Below the pieces are notes generated by a model. The model saw only the letters and a program-made list of their open reading frames with translations, was not told the DNA's origin and did no database searches. DNA of 64,000 nucleotides from a bacterium (GTDB lineage Bacteria; Pseudomonadota; Gammaproteobacteria; Burkholderiales; Thiobacillaceae): positions 62,001 to 126,000 of the forward strand of contig WOUQ01000005.1 of the NCBI GenBank assembly GCA_009772925.1, written 5' to 3'. Shown piece by piece: positions 36,444 through 47,035 of this stretch. Numbering within the stretch: position 1 is the first letter of the stretch; each line of letters opens with the position of its first letter. The translations under genes were made by a program, and so were the position numbers.

Positions 36444-37697
36444 ATGATCCCCCCATCCCTCGACTTCCCCCGCTACGGTGACAAGGAAAACTCGGATTTC
36501 TTCGAGGAATACCTGGTGCAACTCCTGGAGGAACGCGACCGCAGCGGCCTCACCCACGAGATCCGCCAGATCGACGCTCTCATGATCACCGTGGAGCCGG
36601 GCCACTCCATCGCCTACGTGGGCGAGCTGTGCCTGATGACCCCCTACCACTACCTGGTCACCCTGGAGTCGGAAAGCCATTTCACCCACGTGCTGCGCAT
36701 CGACATGAGCGCGCCGGACGTGCTGGTGCGCGAGGTCAAGGACCCCGCCACGCGCGGCATCTTTCGCAGCCTCAACGAGGTCTATCCGATCGGCGCGAAG
36801 AAACCCAACTCACGCTACATGGGAGAGATATTCCGCGTCGGCAGCCTGCACGACGTGGTGGACTTGCAGAAATCGCGCGACGTGCGCTTCTTCGACCAGG
36901 ACCAGATCCGCAAGCTGGAACTGCCGGGCAACATGGCGGTGGTGAAGCCCAGCCCCTACACCCACAACATCGTCGGCTACTGGGAACGGCCCGAGGCCCA
37001 CATTCGCGTCTACGCCCTGGGCATCTCCAGCATCCGCGCCGATGTGCAGGCCGCCTACCAGGCGGCCAAGGAAACCCAGGAAAAACTGGGCCTCGACAAG
37101 CTGCTGCTGCCCATCGACCACCTGGCCACGCGCGTCTACAGCCAGAACCGCGAGGCGGCCATCCTCGAATACCTCACCCTGACCAGCTACTACTACTGGG
37201 GCTCCTACGACATCGCCGACCAGAACTCCTCCACCAACGTCACCAAGAGCGTGCACTTCGCCAACGAGCTGGAGAGCCCGGCCAAGGTGTTCACCGCCGC
37301 CAACCACCCGTATTTCGTCAACCACCTGCTGCAACTGCCCTCCCCCACCGAGGCCTTCGTGCGCAATTACGGCCCGCGCCTGCACCACCTGGCGGTGGCG
37401 GTGAACGACGGCAAGACCCACGGCAAGGCCAACATCGACTACGTGGTGGACGCCCTTCGCGACTGCGGCCAGGACTTCCTGCTGGACGTGATCGGCAGCG
37501 AGGAGGAGGGCTTGAAGCAGATATTCTCCAGCGCCTCCGAGTATTCCAGCCTGATCATCGAATACGTGCAGCGCTTCGGCGACTTCCAGGGCTTCTTCAC
37601 CAAGGGCAACGTGGCCCGGCTGACCCACGCCGCCGGCGTCGAGGAACAACTGCGCGCCATGGACGAGGCGGCGCGCAAGGCGGACGTGGCGGCCTGA
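36444..37697 (+). CDS. VOC/HPPD-like protein of unknown function
   Basis: 417 aa, follows the alpha-E gene by 46 nt on the same strand. The N-terminal 180 residues are not recognised (YGDKENSDFFEEYLVQLLEE, MTPYHYLVTLESESHFTHVL). The C-terminal part looks like a vicinal-oxygen-chelate domain of the 4-hydroxyphenylpyruvate dioxygenase type: PRLHHLAVAVNDG with a candidate metal His, then SSLIIEYVQRFGDFQGFFTKGNVARL with a candidate Glu (parts: LIIEYVQRFG). Tandem metal ligands are not fully identified, so activity is not claimed. Possibly acts on products or substrates of the neighbouring ligase. Confidence 0.45.
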   Translation: MIPPSLDFPRYGDKENSDFFEEYLVQLLEERDRSGLTHEIRQIDALMITVEPGHSIAYVGELCLMTPYHYLVTLESESHFTHVLRIDMSAPDVLVREVKDPATRGIFRSLNEVYPIGAKKPNSRYMGEIFRVGSLHDVVDLQKSRDVRFFDQDQIRKLELPGNMAVVKPSPYTHNIVGYWERPEAHIRVYALGISSIRADVQAAYQAAKETQEKLGLDKLLLPIDHLATRVYSQNREAAILEYLTLTSYYYWGSYDIADQNSSTNVTKSVHFANELESPAKVFTAANHPYFVNHLLQLPSPTEAFVRNYGPRLHHLAVAVNDGKTHGKANIDYVVDALRDCGQDFLLDVIGSEEEGLKQIFSSASEYSSLIIEYVQRFGDFQGFFTKGNVARLTHAAGVEEQLRAMDEAARKADVAA

Positions 37698-37863
37698 GTT
37701 GGTGCGTATTCCGCTGAAACCGAATGCCCCGGTAGGACCGGCTGGCGATGCAACCGGGTTTTCTCACCCGCCGCTCCGCGTTGGCCTGTTATCCCCGAAT
37801 GGGGGCTCGCGGGGAGAAGCGACGAAACAAAGACCGTCGGGCACCTCCATCCACCCTGAACAG

Positions 37864-37933
37864 GTCATTCCGGCGCAGGCCGGAATCCAAAAAAATCAAC
37901 GACCTGGACACCGGACAGTGCCGGTGTGACGAC
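37864..37933. repeat. REP-like element of a third family
   Basis: ATTCCGGC-GCAG-GCCGGAAT (37867-37886) and CACCGG-ACAGTG-CCGGTG (37909-37926), bounded by GTC and GAC. The 320-nt gap 37698-38017 also has CCCCGAATGGGG near 37792; I see no gene in it. Confidence 0.65.
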
Positions 37934-37975
37934 TGATTGAGGTACCCAGTCAGACATTGCTGTCGCGGCCGCGCA

Positions 37976-38002
37976 GTATTACATTCATAGGCACAGTAAT
38001 AC
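37976..38002. promoter_or_regulatory. Probable operator of AbrB/PIN module
   Basis: Inverted repeat GTATTAC-N13-GTAATAC ends 15 nt before the antitoxin start; CAGGAG overlaps the space to the ATG. Typical place for autorepression. Confidence 0.55.
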
Positions 38003-38017
38003 CTCAGGAGTCATCAA

Positions 38018-38251
38018 ATGGCGACGACACTCACCAGCAAAGGACAGGTCACCATCCCAAAGCAGATCCGCGATGCGCTGAATCTGGCGCCTGGCTGCGC
38101 CGTGGATTTCGCGGTGAATCGCGAAGGCGATGTTGTCATTCACAAGGTCGGCGCGCTGCCTAATCGCAAGCCGGATCGCTTCGAGGCGGCGCGCGGCAAG
38201 GCCGATGTGAAGTGGCGCACCGACGATCTGATGGCCCTCTTGCGCGGCTAG
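38018..38251 (+). CDS. AbrB/SpoVT-type antitoxin
   Basis: 77 aa. Swapped-hairpin DNA-binding domain MATTLTSKGQVTIPKQIRDAL, then APGCAVDFAVNREGDVVIHK. C-terminal tail (DDLMALLRG) for PIN binding. Start supported by CAGGAG. The toxin starts 5 nt later. Confidence 0.9.
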   Translation: MATTLTSKGQVTIPKQIRDALNLAPGCAVDFAVNREGDVVIHKVGALPNRKPDRFEAARGKADVKWRTDDLMALLRG

Positions 38252-38256
38252 GCCTG

Positions 38257-38658
38257 ATGCTGCTGGTCGATACCAATGTGTTGGTCGACGTTTTGGAGGA
38301 CGATCCGGCATGGGCGGACTGGTCCATCAGCCAACTGCGGGCGCAGTCCAAGATTCACCGCCTGGCCATCAATCCGATTATCTACTCGGAGTTGTCGCTG
38401 ACGTTTTCCACGGTCGAGGGTCTGGATCGAACCATTGATGACCTGGGTCTGACGATGATCGAGATTCCACGACCAGCGTTGTTCCTTGCCGGCAAGGCCT
38501 TCGTGCGCTATCGCCGGCAGGGTGGCGAGAAGCAGAACGTGCTCGCCGACTTCTTCATCGGCGCCCATGCCGCTGTCTCACGCTACCCGATCCTGACCCG
38601 GGATAGCCGACGCTACAACACCTATTTTTCAGACGTGAAATTGATCACGCCCGAGTAA
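38257..38658 (+). CDS. VapC-like PIN-domain toxin
   Basis: 133 aa from ATG 38257 (MLLVDTNVLVDVLEDDPAW). Conserved acidic residues: D5 region, E in PIIYSELSLTF, D in ADFFIGAHAA and D in LTRDSRRYNTYF. Predicted RNase inhibited by the AbrB-type partner. Confidence 0.9.
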   Translation: MLLVDTNVLVDVLEDDPAWADWSISQLRAQSKIHRLAINPIIYSELSLTFSTVEGLDRTIDDLGLTMIEIPRPALFLAGKAFVRYRRQGGEKQNVLADFFIGAHAAVSRYPILTRDSRRYNTYFSDVKLITPE

Positions 38659-38711
38659 GCGTCCGCCCCTCCCACCTCCCCATTTCCAGCCAAGGCGACG
38701 ACCCCGCGTAG

Positions 38712-38890
38712 ATTCTCCCCGAGGAGCGGCGCAAGGACGGCCCACAGCCCACGCAGCAGGCATTCTGGTACGCCCACCTCCTTGCCTGGCGCGAGAGTGG
38801 ACTGACGCAATGCGCCCTGGCCGACTGGATGGGGGCATCGGTGTCGCTCTGCAACCGCTGGCGGATCGTCTGGCCGAGTGGCTCAGGCAG
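38712..38890 (+). pseudogene. Remnant of IS66-type accessory gene (TnpA-like)
   Basis: After a stop, the frame reads EERRKDGPQPTQQAFWYAHL, LAWRESGLTQCALADWMGAS and VSLCNRWRIVWPSG. The W..SGLTQ....F..W pattern is that of IS66 accessory proteins. No start, no transposase, no inverted repeats seen: a dead fragment. Confidence 0.55.
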
Positions 38891-38945
38891 GCAGACCTGC
38901 CCTGCGTATGGTCATTCTGCAATCAAAATACGCTAGCATATACTC

Positions 38946-39200
38946 ATGAATGCCAAGCATCGTAAGACCCTCCGCGCCATTTTCGCCAAGCCGACCTCCG
39001 TCTCCATCGTCTTCTCTGACATCGAGGCACTGATCGTCGCATTCGGTGGCGAGGTCATCGAACGCGAAGGCTCCCGCGTGAAGATCCTTCTGCGCGAGGA
39101 GCAATGGCGATGCCACCGTCCCCACCCAGGCAAGGAGGCGAAACGGTATCAAGTCGAAGAAGCCAGAGAACTATTGGAAAGAACAGGAAACGCACCATGA
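38946..39200 (+). CDS. hicA: HicA-family toxin
   Basis: 84 aa. MNAKHRKTLRAIFAKPTSVS, then IEALIVAFGGEVIEREGSRV and CHRPHPGKEAKRYQVEEARELL. This is the subgroup whose active-site His lies in HRPHPGKE. mRNA interferase by family knowledge. Overlaps hicB as ATGA. Confidence 0.88.
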   Translation: MNAKHRKTLRAIFAKPTSVSIVFSDIEALIVAFGGEVIEREGSRVKILLREEQWRCHRPHPGKEAKRYQVEEARELLERTGNAP

Positions 39201-39529
39201 ACACCATGACCCACAAGGGCTACACCGCCCGCATCGAATACGACGAGCGCGACAACCTCTTTGTTGGACGCATTCTGGGTTTGCGCGCCATGATCAGCTT
39301 CCATGGCAGTACAGTCGATGAACTGCGCAGAGAATTCGAGGCCGCCGTCGAGGACTATCTGAGCGACTGCGCGCAGCAGGGCATCACGCCGGAAAAAACA
39401 GTCTCCGGGAAGCTGATGCTGCGGGTGCCGCCGGAAGTCCACAGTGCCGCCCTGATCGCGGCTCAGTCGTCGGGCAAAAGCCTGAACCAATGGGCCACCG
39501 AAGTGCTGAAAAGCGCGGCGCATGCATGA
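39197..39529 (+). CDS. hicB: HicB-family antitoxin
   Basis: 110 aa from ATG 39197. HicB fold YTARIEYDERDNLFVGRILG, then STVDELRREFEAAVEDYL; C-terminal ribbon-helix-helix LRVPPEVHSAALIAAQSSGK with SLNQWATEVL. Represses its own operon by family knowledge. Confidence 0.88.
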   Translation: MNTMTHKGYTARIEYDERDNLFVGRILGLRAMISFHGSTVDELRREFEAAVEDYLSDCAQQGITPEKTVSGKLMLRVPPEVHSAALIAAQSSGKSLNQWATEVLKSAAHA

Positions 39530-39571
39530 TATGGGTCGCCTTGACTCATCCAACCGTGGATTCCAAATGCA

Positions 39572-39726
39572 GCGCCTCGTTCATCATGAACTTCATGTTG
39601 CCGGTGCCGGAGGCCTCCTTGCCGGCTGTGGAATTTGGGGTCGGGCACCTCGCCGACGAGGATGTCGCGGGCGGTATCGATACGGTGTTTGGTATCGGTG
39701 TCGAGCCCGGGAATTCCTGAAACGGA
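39572..39726 (-). pseudogene. Chimeric debris: hsdM-like piece joined to a glgP piece
   Basis: Minus strand from 39726: SVSGIPGLDTDTKHRIDTAR, DILVGEVPDPK, resembling N-6 DNA methylase (HsdM-type) sequence as I recall it. It runs straight into a glycogen phosphorylase piece (KEASGTGNMKFMMN) in another frame. The last 60 nt (39572-39631) match 41407-41466 in glgP with two mismatches. No start codon. Confidence 0.6.
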
Positions 39727-40266
39727 TTACTCGGGCGGGAAGCGCAGCTTCGAAAAGCTGCGCCCGGCCTGGATGGCGCGCCGCTCGATATCCGCCGCCG
39801 ATTCAAGCCAGCCTTGCTGCTTCAGAAACAACAGGTAGGCGCGGGTGCTGATCTTGCGGCAGTTGTCGGGCAGCAAAAAGCTGGCGCGGGCGATTTTGTG
39901 ATCCTCGAACAGGAACACGCCGGTTTGTCGCGGCTGGCCGGGAATGATTGCTTCCAGCGCAAAGGCGTTCATGGTCTCCTGGATCGCCAGTTCGCCAAGA
40001 TTGGCGGTGCGCGCGGCGGCGGGGTTTGCCCCCAGCGTTTGCCGGTGGTGCTGGAAGGTGCGGGTCGAGCGCACCGATACTTGGCCGGCGGCGGCCCACT
40101 TTGCCAGTTTCTCGCTGGTCGGCGTCTGGTTGCGGGTCACTTCGTGCAGCACCATATCGACCAGCACAATCGGCCAGCCGGGCTTGCACAGCAGTTCGAG
40201 CGCATCGGCATAGGCCAGCGTGATGAGCGGCCCGGCGTCAGGCAGCAGAGCAACATTCGCGGCCAT
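39727..40266 (-). CDS. PIN-like toxin candidate
   Basis: 179 aa. ALLPDAGPLITLAYADALELL has the D-x-GPLI-x-LA start of PIN-like (DUF3368-type) proteins; IVLVDMVLHEVTRN supplies an acidic residue. The rest (ANLGELAIQETMNAFALEAI, TGVFLFEDHKIARASF) fits an RNase fold with a DH motif. Follows a ribbon-helix-helix-like antitoxin by 10 nt. Confidence 0.65.
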   Translation of the reverse strand: MAANVALLPDAGPLITLAYADALELLCKPGWPIVLVDMVLHEVTRNQTPTSEKLAKWAAAGQVSVRSTRTFQHHRQTLGANPAAARTANLGELAIQETMNAFALEAIIPGQPRQTGVFLFEDHKIARASFLLPDNCRKISTRAYLLFLKQQGWLESAADIERRAIQAGRSFSKLRFPPE

Positions 40267-40276
40267 TGCGAGCGGC

Positions 40277-40624
40277 TCAGCCGGCCAGCGATTTCAGTTG
40301 CTCGACCATGTCGCCCGTGACGGCATCGGGCAAGCGCGGCATCGGCAGGTGGGCTTGCGCCATCAACAGGAACAAATCTTCCTCGCTGTCGATCCCCAGC
40401 GCGCGCATGGCTTCGTCGCCCGCGAGCCGCCCCAGCGAAAAGTCGAGCAGCCGCCGGTAATTCTGGTTGCCTGTCGCTTCGGCCGCCTCGAAAGTTTCGA
40501 CCAGATGGCGAAGCTCGGCGTTGAACAGCGCATTGACCGAGGTGTCGGTCTTGGCAGCAATGATTTTGGCGCGCTTGAGCAAATCGCGATCAACCGCGCC
40601 GGTGAAATTCACGGTGGTTGCCAT
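40277..40624 (-). CDS. Antitoxin candidate of PIN module
   Basis: 115 aa. TTVNFTGAVDRDLLKRAKII, then AAKTDTSVNALFNAELRHLV looks like a ribbon-helix-helix DNA-binding unit; the C-terminal half (LGIDSEEDLFLLMAQAHLP) is acidic. First gene of the minus-strand pair. Confidence 0.65.
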   Translation of the reverse strand: MATTVNFTGAVDRDLLKRAKIIAAKTDTSVNALFNAELRHLVETFEAAEATGNQNYRRLLDFSLGRLAGDEAMRALGIDSEEDLFLLMAQAHLPMPRLPDAVTGDMVEQLKSLAG

Positions 40625-40642
40625 GATCTTGACCCCATGGGA

Positions 40643-40912
40643 TTAACACATAAATAAGTGTATCACTTGAATCTGTGTGCCTGAAACCGCGCCAGTGTCG
40701 AGCACGAAGACCTTCTCCAGGTTTCCGCGCAGGGTCAGACGGCGGCCCACGGCGGCGGCCTTGCGCAGCTTGTCGAGGGTTTAGTACTCCTCGGGCTTGT
40801 CGAGGACTTCGCGGTTGACGTAATCGATCACACGGCCCCATTGCCCGGCTTCCACAGCAGGGGAGACGGTGTCATCGGCGCGCATCACGTCTTCAAATTT
40901 CTCTAAGGGCAT
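40643..40912 (-). pseudogene. Remnant of type I restriction subunit hsdR (C-terminal part)
   Basis: Reads MPLEKFEDVMRADDTVSPAV, EAGQWGRVIDYVNREVLDKP, EEY-stop-TLDKLRKAAAVGRRLTL. Intact HsdR proteins have PEEYYTLDKLRKAA here, so one Tyr codon became TAA (40781-40783). The frame goes on through the next antitoxin's promoter to a TAA at 40643. Rest of hsdR absent. Confidence 0.75.
40656..40668. promoter_or_regulatory. Possible operator of RHH/PIN module
   Basis: AAGTGTATCACTT is a short perfect dyad (arms AAGTG/CACTT) about 32 nt before the antitoxin start, in an AT-rich patch. Confidence 0.4.
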
Positions 40913-40924
40913 GCGGCCGCCGCC

Positions 40925-43465
<2,541 letters not shown>

Positions 43466-43610
43466 GCAAATAGGATGCCGGCTTTTTTCCGCGCCCTGCC
43501 CCCGCGATTCCAGGGGATTCCCGCCACTGCCAGGACGCGCGCGCACCGATCCGGCACAACGCGCCCCGCAATGGCGCGGCCGCTTTCAGATTCTTCGCGG
43601 CGGCCGGCCC

Positions 43611-44519
43611 TCATCCGGCATGGTCGCCCGCCGGCACGCGGCTCACCGTCACCCCCACCTCCAGGCTGTGCATGCCGCCGCCGTAGATCACCCCCTTGAG
43701 GGGCGCCACGTCGCCGTAGTCGCGGCCCCAGGCCAGGGTGAGATGGCCCTCGCCGGCGGGGCCGCCGTTGGTGGGATCGAATTCGAACCAGCCCTGATGC
43801 GGCAGGTAGACCGCCATCCAGGCGTGGGAAGCGTCAGCGCCTTCCAGCCGGGGCTGGCCCTCCGGCGGCGTGGTCTCCAGGTAGCCGCTGACGTAGCGGG
43901 CGGCCAGGCCGAGGCCGCGCAGGCCGGCGATGGCCAGGTGGGCAAAGTCCTGGCAGACGCCGTGGCGTTCGGCCAGCACCTCGGCGAGCGGCGTGTCGAT
44001 GCGGGTGGCATTGGGCCGGTAGCGGAAATCCGCGTGGATGCGGGCGGCCAGATCGGCCACCGCTTGCAGCAGGGGGCGGCCGGGCGGGAAGCTGGCCCGG
44101 GCATAGTCCAGGGCGGCGCTTTCCAGGGGCACGAAGGCGGAGGGCAGGCGGCATTCGCGGGCCAGGATGCAGTCGTCGCCCGCTTCCTCGGCCTCGCCGA
44201 TGGGCCGCGCCAGGTGGGCGGCCACCTCTTCCCAGGGCGGTGAGGCGTTCGGCAGGTCGGTGACGACCCGCTCCACCAGGCTGCTGGCGGTGACGGCGAG
44301 CCCCGCGTGCGGCCGGCGCAGGGTGAACCAGGTGACCCGGTTGCCCCAGGCATCCAGCCGGTCATGCCGGTCGTCCCCACCGGGGTCGAGTTCGAGGCGG
44401 CTTTCCAGCACCCGCTGGCCGGGGGTGTCCCGCGGCAGCAGGCGGGCCTCGCCGTAATTGAGGCCGATGTCCTGCGCGTAGCGGTAACGGTTGACGTGGT
44501 GGATGCGGAAGCGCGGCAT
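43611..44519 (-). CDS. Transglutaminase-like cysteine protease family protein
   Basis: 302 aa from ATG 44519 (MPRFRIHHVNRYRYAQDIGL). N-terminal Bact_transglu_N-like domain (GEARLLPRDTPGQRVL, RLDAWGNRVTWF). Catalytic triad complete: C189 (RHGVCQDFAHL), H232 (DASHAWMAVYLP) and D248 (WFEFDPTNG). May cleave or form amide bonds. Last gene of the DUF2126 operon; 2 nt after the ATP-grasp/alpha-E fusion. Confidence 0.9.
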   Translation of the reverse strand: MPRFRIHHVNRYRYAQDIGLNYGEARLLPRDTPGQRVLESRLELDPGGDDRHDRLDAWGNRVTWFTLRRPHAGLAVTASSLVERVVTDLPNASPPWEEVAAHLARPIGEAEEAGDDCILARECRLPSAFVPLESAALDYARASFPPGRPLLQAVADLAARIHADFRYRPNATRIDTPLAEVLAERHGVCQDFAHLAIAGLRGLGLAARYVSGYLETTPPEGQPRLEGADASHAWMAVYLPHQGWFEFDPTNGGPAGEGHLTLAWGRDYGDVAPLKGVIYGGGMHSLEVGVTVSRVPAGDHAG

Positions 44520-44521
44520 GG

Positions 44522-47035
44522 TCAGCCCTCGCTCCCCGCCGCGAGCAGCACGTGCTGTTCCTGCACGTGGGTGAACCAGGCGTGGGTGACGGCGTCGGAG
44601 GTGCTCGCCAGCAGGCCGCCCAGTTCGCGCAGGATGACGATGAGGCGCTGGCGCTCGCCGGCGTCGACGATCAAGTCCTCCACCATCGCTTCGCTGGCGT
44701 GCAGGCGTTCCTCGGCGCTGAACAGCAGGCGCTCGGCGCGGCCGCGCTGGCCGGTCGCGGTGAGTTCCTGCAGATGGCGGCGGGCGGTGCGCAACTGGTA
44801 GATCAGGGAGCGGGGGCTGTCGGTGTCCCACAGCAGCAGGTCCAGCAACCCGGCGAGGAAGGGTTCGCTGCGGTAGCGGCGGCGGAAGGTGACCAGACTG
44901 TCGGCGCTTTGCAGGACCAGGGACAGGCTTTCCCGCTCCGCCTCTCCGGCAAGACCCGATTCCAGGGTGCGGGAGAGCAGCAGCGCCTGCGTCTGGCCGC
45001 GTTCGATGCGGCGCCCAAGGTCGAAGAAACGGAAGGCGGCTTCCCGCGACAGGGTTTCCGAAGCCAGGCCGGCGAGGCCGGCCAGGGCGTCGATGAGGCG
45101 ACCCAGCCAGAGATCGGTGCGTTCCCGTCCGGCTTCGCCGCGGGAACGGATCCTGGCGTGGGATCCCCAGTCCCGCTCGACCCGGTCCAGCAGCCGCCAG
45201 ATGGCCACCGACCAGTATTCGCGGGTGCCGTAGGCGCAGGCCAGCAGGGCGCGCACGGAGTGGGCCAGGTTGCCGGGCCGGTCGGGCTGGGTGGTGAGTT
45301 CGCGCACGCAGGCCGACAGGTCGGAGCGCTCGGCGCAGCCGCACTCGCCCGGCGCATAGCCCATGAGGCCCATGAGGGCCTCCAGCACCGGACCCAGTCC
45401 CGGCGTGGTCTCCTCTTCCCAGAGGCCATCCAGCACCGCCCGCAGCAAGCGGGCCACGGCTTCCGCGCGCTCCAGGTAGCGGCCGGCCCAGAACAGGTTG
45501 TCCGCCGCCCGGCTGGTGAGGAGACCGCTCTCCCGCCGGTGAGGCGTGGCGCTGGGGCCTTTCTGGGGCAGACGGGCGGGGGCGATCCAGGTGTCCTTGT
45601 TGAGGGCGCCGCGCTGGCCGGAGAGCTTGCCGCCGCTGGCGCAACGGGCGAGGCCGCCGGGCAGGGCGGCGTAGCCCGCGCCGTCCGCCCGCGCCACCAG
45701 GAAGGCGCGCAGGCTGGCGCGATGCGGCGTCAGGCGGCCGCCGTGCAGGGCGGGTACCGTCGACAGGGTGAGGGGCTCCTGGCCCACGTAGAGATGAGGC
45801 TGGGCGCGGATGCGGTCTTTCCAGGCGGCAAGCTGCTTGCGGTCCAGGTCAGCGCCGAACACCGTCTCGCAGGAATAGCCCCGGTTGATGGGCTTGAGCA
45901 CCAGGCGGGCGAGGTTGGCGAGGACGTGCGCCTTCTCCTGCTCCTGGCCGCACCACCAGGTGGCGGCGGTCGGCAGCAGCAGTTCCTCGCCCAGCAGGAT
46001 CCGGGCCAGGGCCGGCAGGAAGGGCATCAGGGCCGGGTTCTCCAGCAGGCCGCTGCCCAGGGGGTTGGCCAGGGCCACCTGGCCGCGCCGCACTGCCTCG
46101 ACCAGGCCGGCGGTACCCAGGCGGGAATCGGCGCGCAGTTCCAGGGGGTCGCACCATTCCTCGTCCACCCGGCGCAGGATCACGTCCACCGGCTTCAGGC
46201 CCTGCACCGATTTCAGCCAGACACGGCCGTCCTTGACGGTGAGGTCGTCGCCCTGGGCCAGGCTGTAGCCCAGGCGGGCGGCGAGATAGGCGTGCTCGAA
46301 ATAGGTTTCGTTGGCGGGGCCGGGGCTCAGCACCACCACCTGGGGAATCTCCCGCGCCCTGTCCGCCAGGGCGTTGAGGCTGGCCTGCACCGTGTCCAGC
46401 CAGGCGTTGAGGCGCACCACCCGGTTGCTTTCCAGCAGTTCGGGGAAGGTGCGCGCCATCACCGAGCGGTTCTCCAGGGCATAGCCGGCGCCCGAGGGGG
46501 ACTGGGTGCGGTCGGCCATGACCCAGACGCGGCCGTCGGGGCCCCGCGCCAGGTCGGCGGCATAGAAGATGAGGTGATGGCGATGCGCCGGCAGGGCGCC
46601 CAGCAGGGGACGCAGGTAGCCGGCGTGGCCGAGGATCAGTTCGGGCGGCAAGAGGCCGCGCCTGAGCAGGGTTTGCGGGCCGTACAGGTCGCGCAGCACC
46701 AGGTCCAGCAGGCGCGCCCGCTGTTCCAGGCCAACCTCGATCGCGGCCCACTCGCCGGCGCCCAGCACCAGGGGAACCGGGTCCAGTTCCCAGGTGCGGG
46801 TGTAGCCGCGGGGGTCGTCGTAGACATGGTAGGTGACGCCGTTTTCCCGCAGCAGCCGCTTGATGCGCTGGTTGCGCGCCGACCAGTCGCGGGCGTCGAG
46901 GCCGGCCAGCCCTTCCACCAGTTGCCGCCAGTGCGGGCGCACGCCCGCCTGCGGATTCCACATCTCGTCCCAGGCGTCCGGGAGGGAGTGGTAGTCCGGG
47001 GTGTCAGGAAACAGCGAAGTCTGCGACAAAGTCAT
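44522..47035 (-). CDS. ATP-grasp / alpha-E fusion protein
   Basis: 837 aa. Residues 1 to about 480: circularly permuted ATP-grasp ligase (GVTYHVYDDPRGYTRTWELD, MADRTQSPSGAGYALENRSV, PGPANETYFEHAYLAARLGY, LVLKPINRGYSCETVFG). Residues about 505-830: alpha-E domain (SGLLTSRAADNLFWAGRYLERAEAVARLL, part: AADNLFWAGRYLERAEAVAR; FFDLGRRIERGQTQALLL). Same two domains as the separate genes at 33972-36397, here in one chain. Overlaps the DUF2126 gene by 4 nt. Confidence 0.92.
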   Translation of the reverse strand: MTLSQTSLFPDTPDYHSLPDAWDEMWNPQAGVRPHWRQLVEGLAGLDARDWSARNQRIKRLLRENGVTYHVYDDPRGYTRTWELDPVPLVLGAGEWAAIEVGLEQRARLLDLVLRDLYGPQTLLRRGLLPPELILGHAGYLRPLLGALPAHRHHLIFYAADLARGPDGRVWVMADRTQSPSGAGYALENRSVMARTFPELLESNRVVRLNAWLDTVQASLNALADRAREIPQVVVLSPGPANETYFEHAYLAARLGYSLAQGDDLTVKDGRVWLKSVQGLKPVDVILRRVDEEWCDPLELRADSRLGTAGLVEAVRRGQVALANPLGSGLLENPALMPFLPALARILLGEELLLPTAATWWCGQEQEKAHVLANLARLVLKPINRGYSCETVFGADLDRKQLAAWKDRIRAQPHLYVGQEPLTLSTVPALHGGRLTPHRASLRAFLVARADGAGYAALPGGLARCASGGKLSGQRGALNKDTWIAPARLPQKGPSATPHRRESGLLTSRAADNLFWAGRYLERAEAVARLLRAVLDGLWEEETTPGLGPVLEALMGLMGYAPGECGCAERSDLSACVRELTTQPDRPGNLAHSVRALLACAYGTREYWSVAIWRLLDRVERDWGSHARIRSRGEAGRERTDLWLGRLIDALAGLAGLASETLSREAAFRFFDLGRRIERGQTQALLLSRTLESGLAGEAERESLSLVLQSADSLVTFRRRYRSEPFLAGLLDLLLWDTDSPRSLIYQLRTARRHLQELTATGQRGRAERLLFSAEERLHASEAMVEDLIVDAGERQRLIVILRELGGLLASTSDAVTHAWFTHVQEQHVLLAAGSEG

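Noticed and set aside
43611-45644. 677-codon version of the transglutaminase
   Set aside because: The upstream 375 codons are a shadow of the ATP-grasp/alpha-E fusion; ATG 44519 gives the standard N-terminus.
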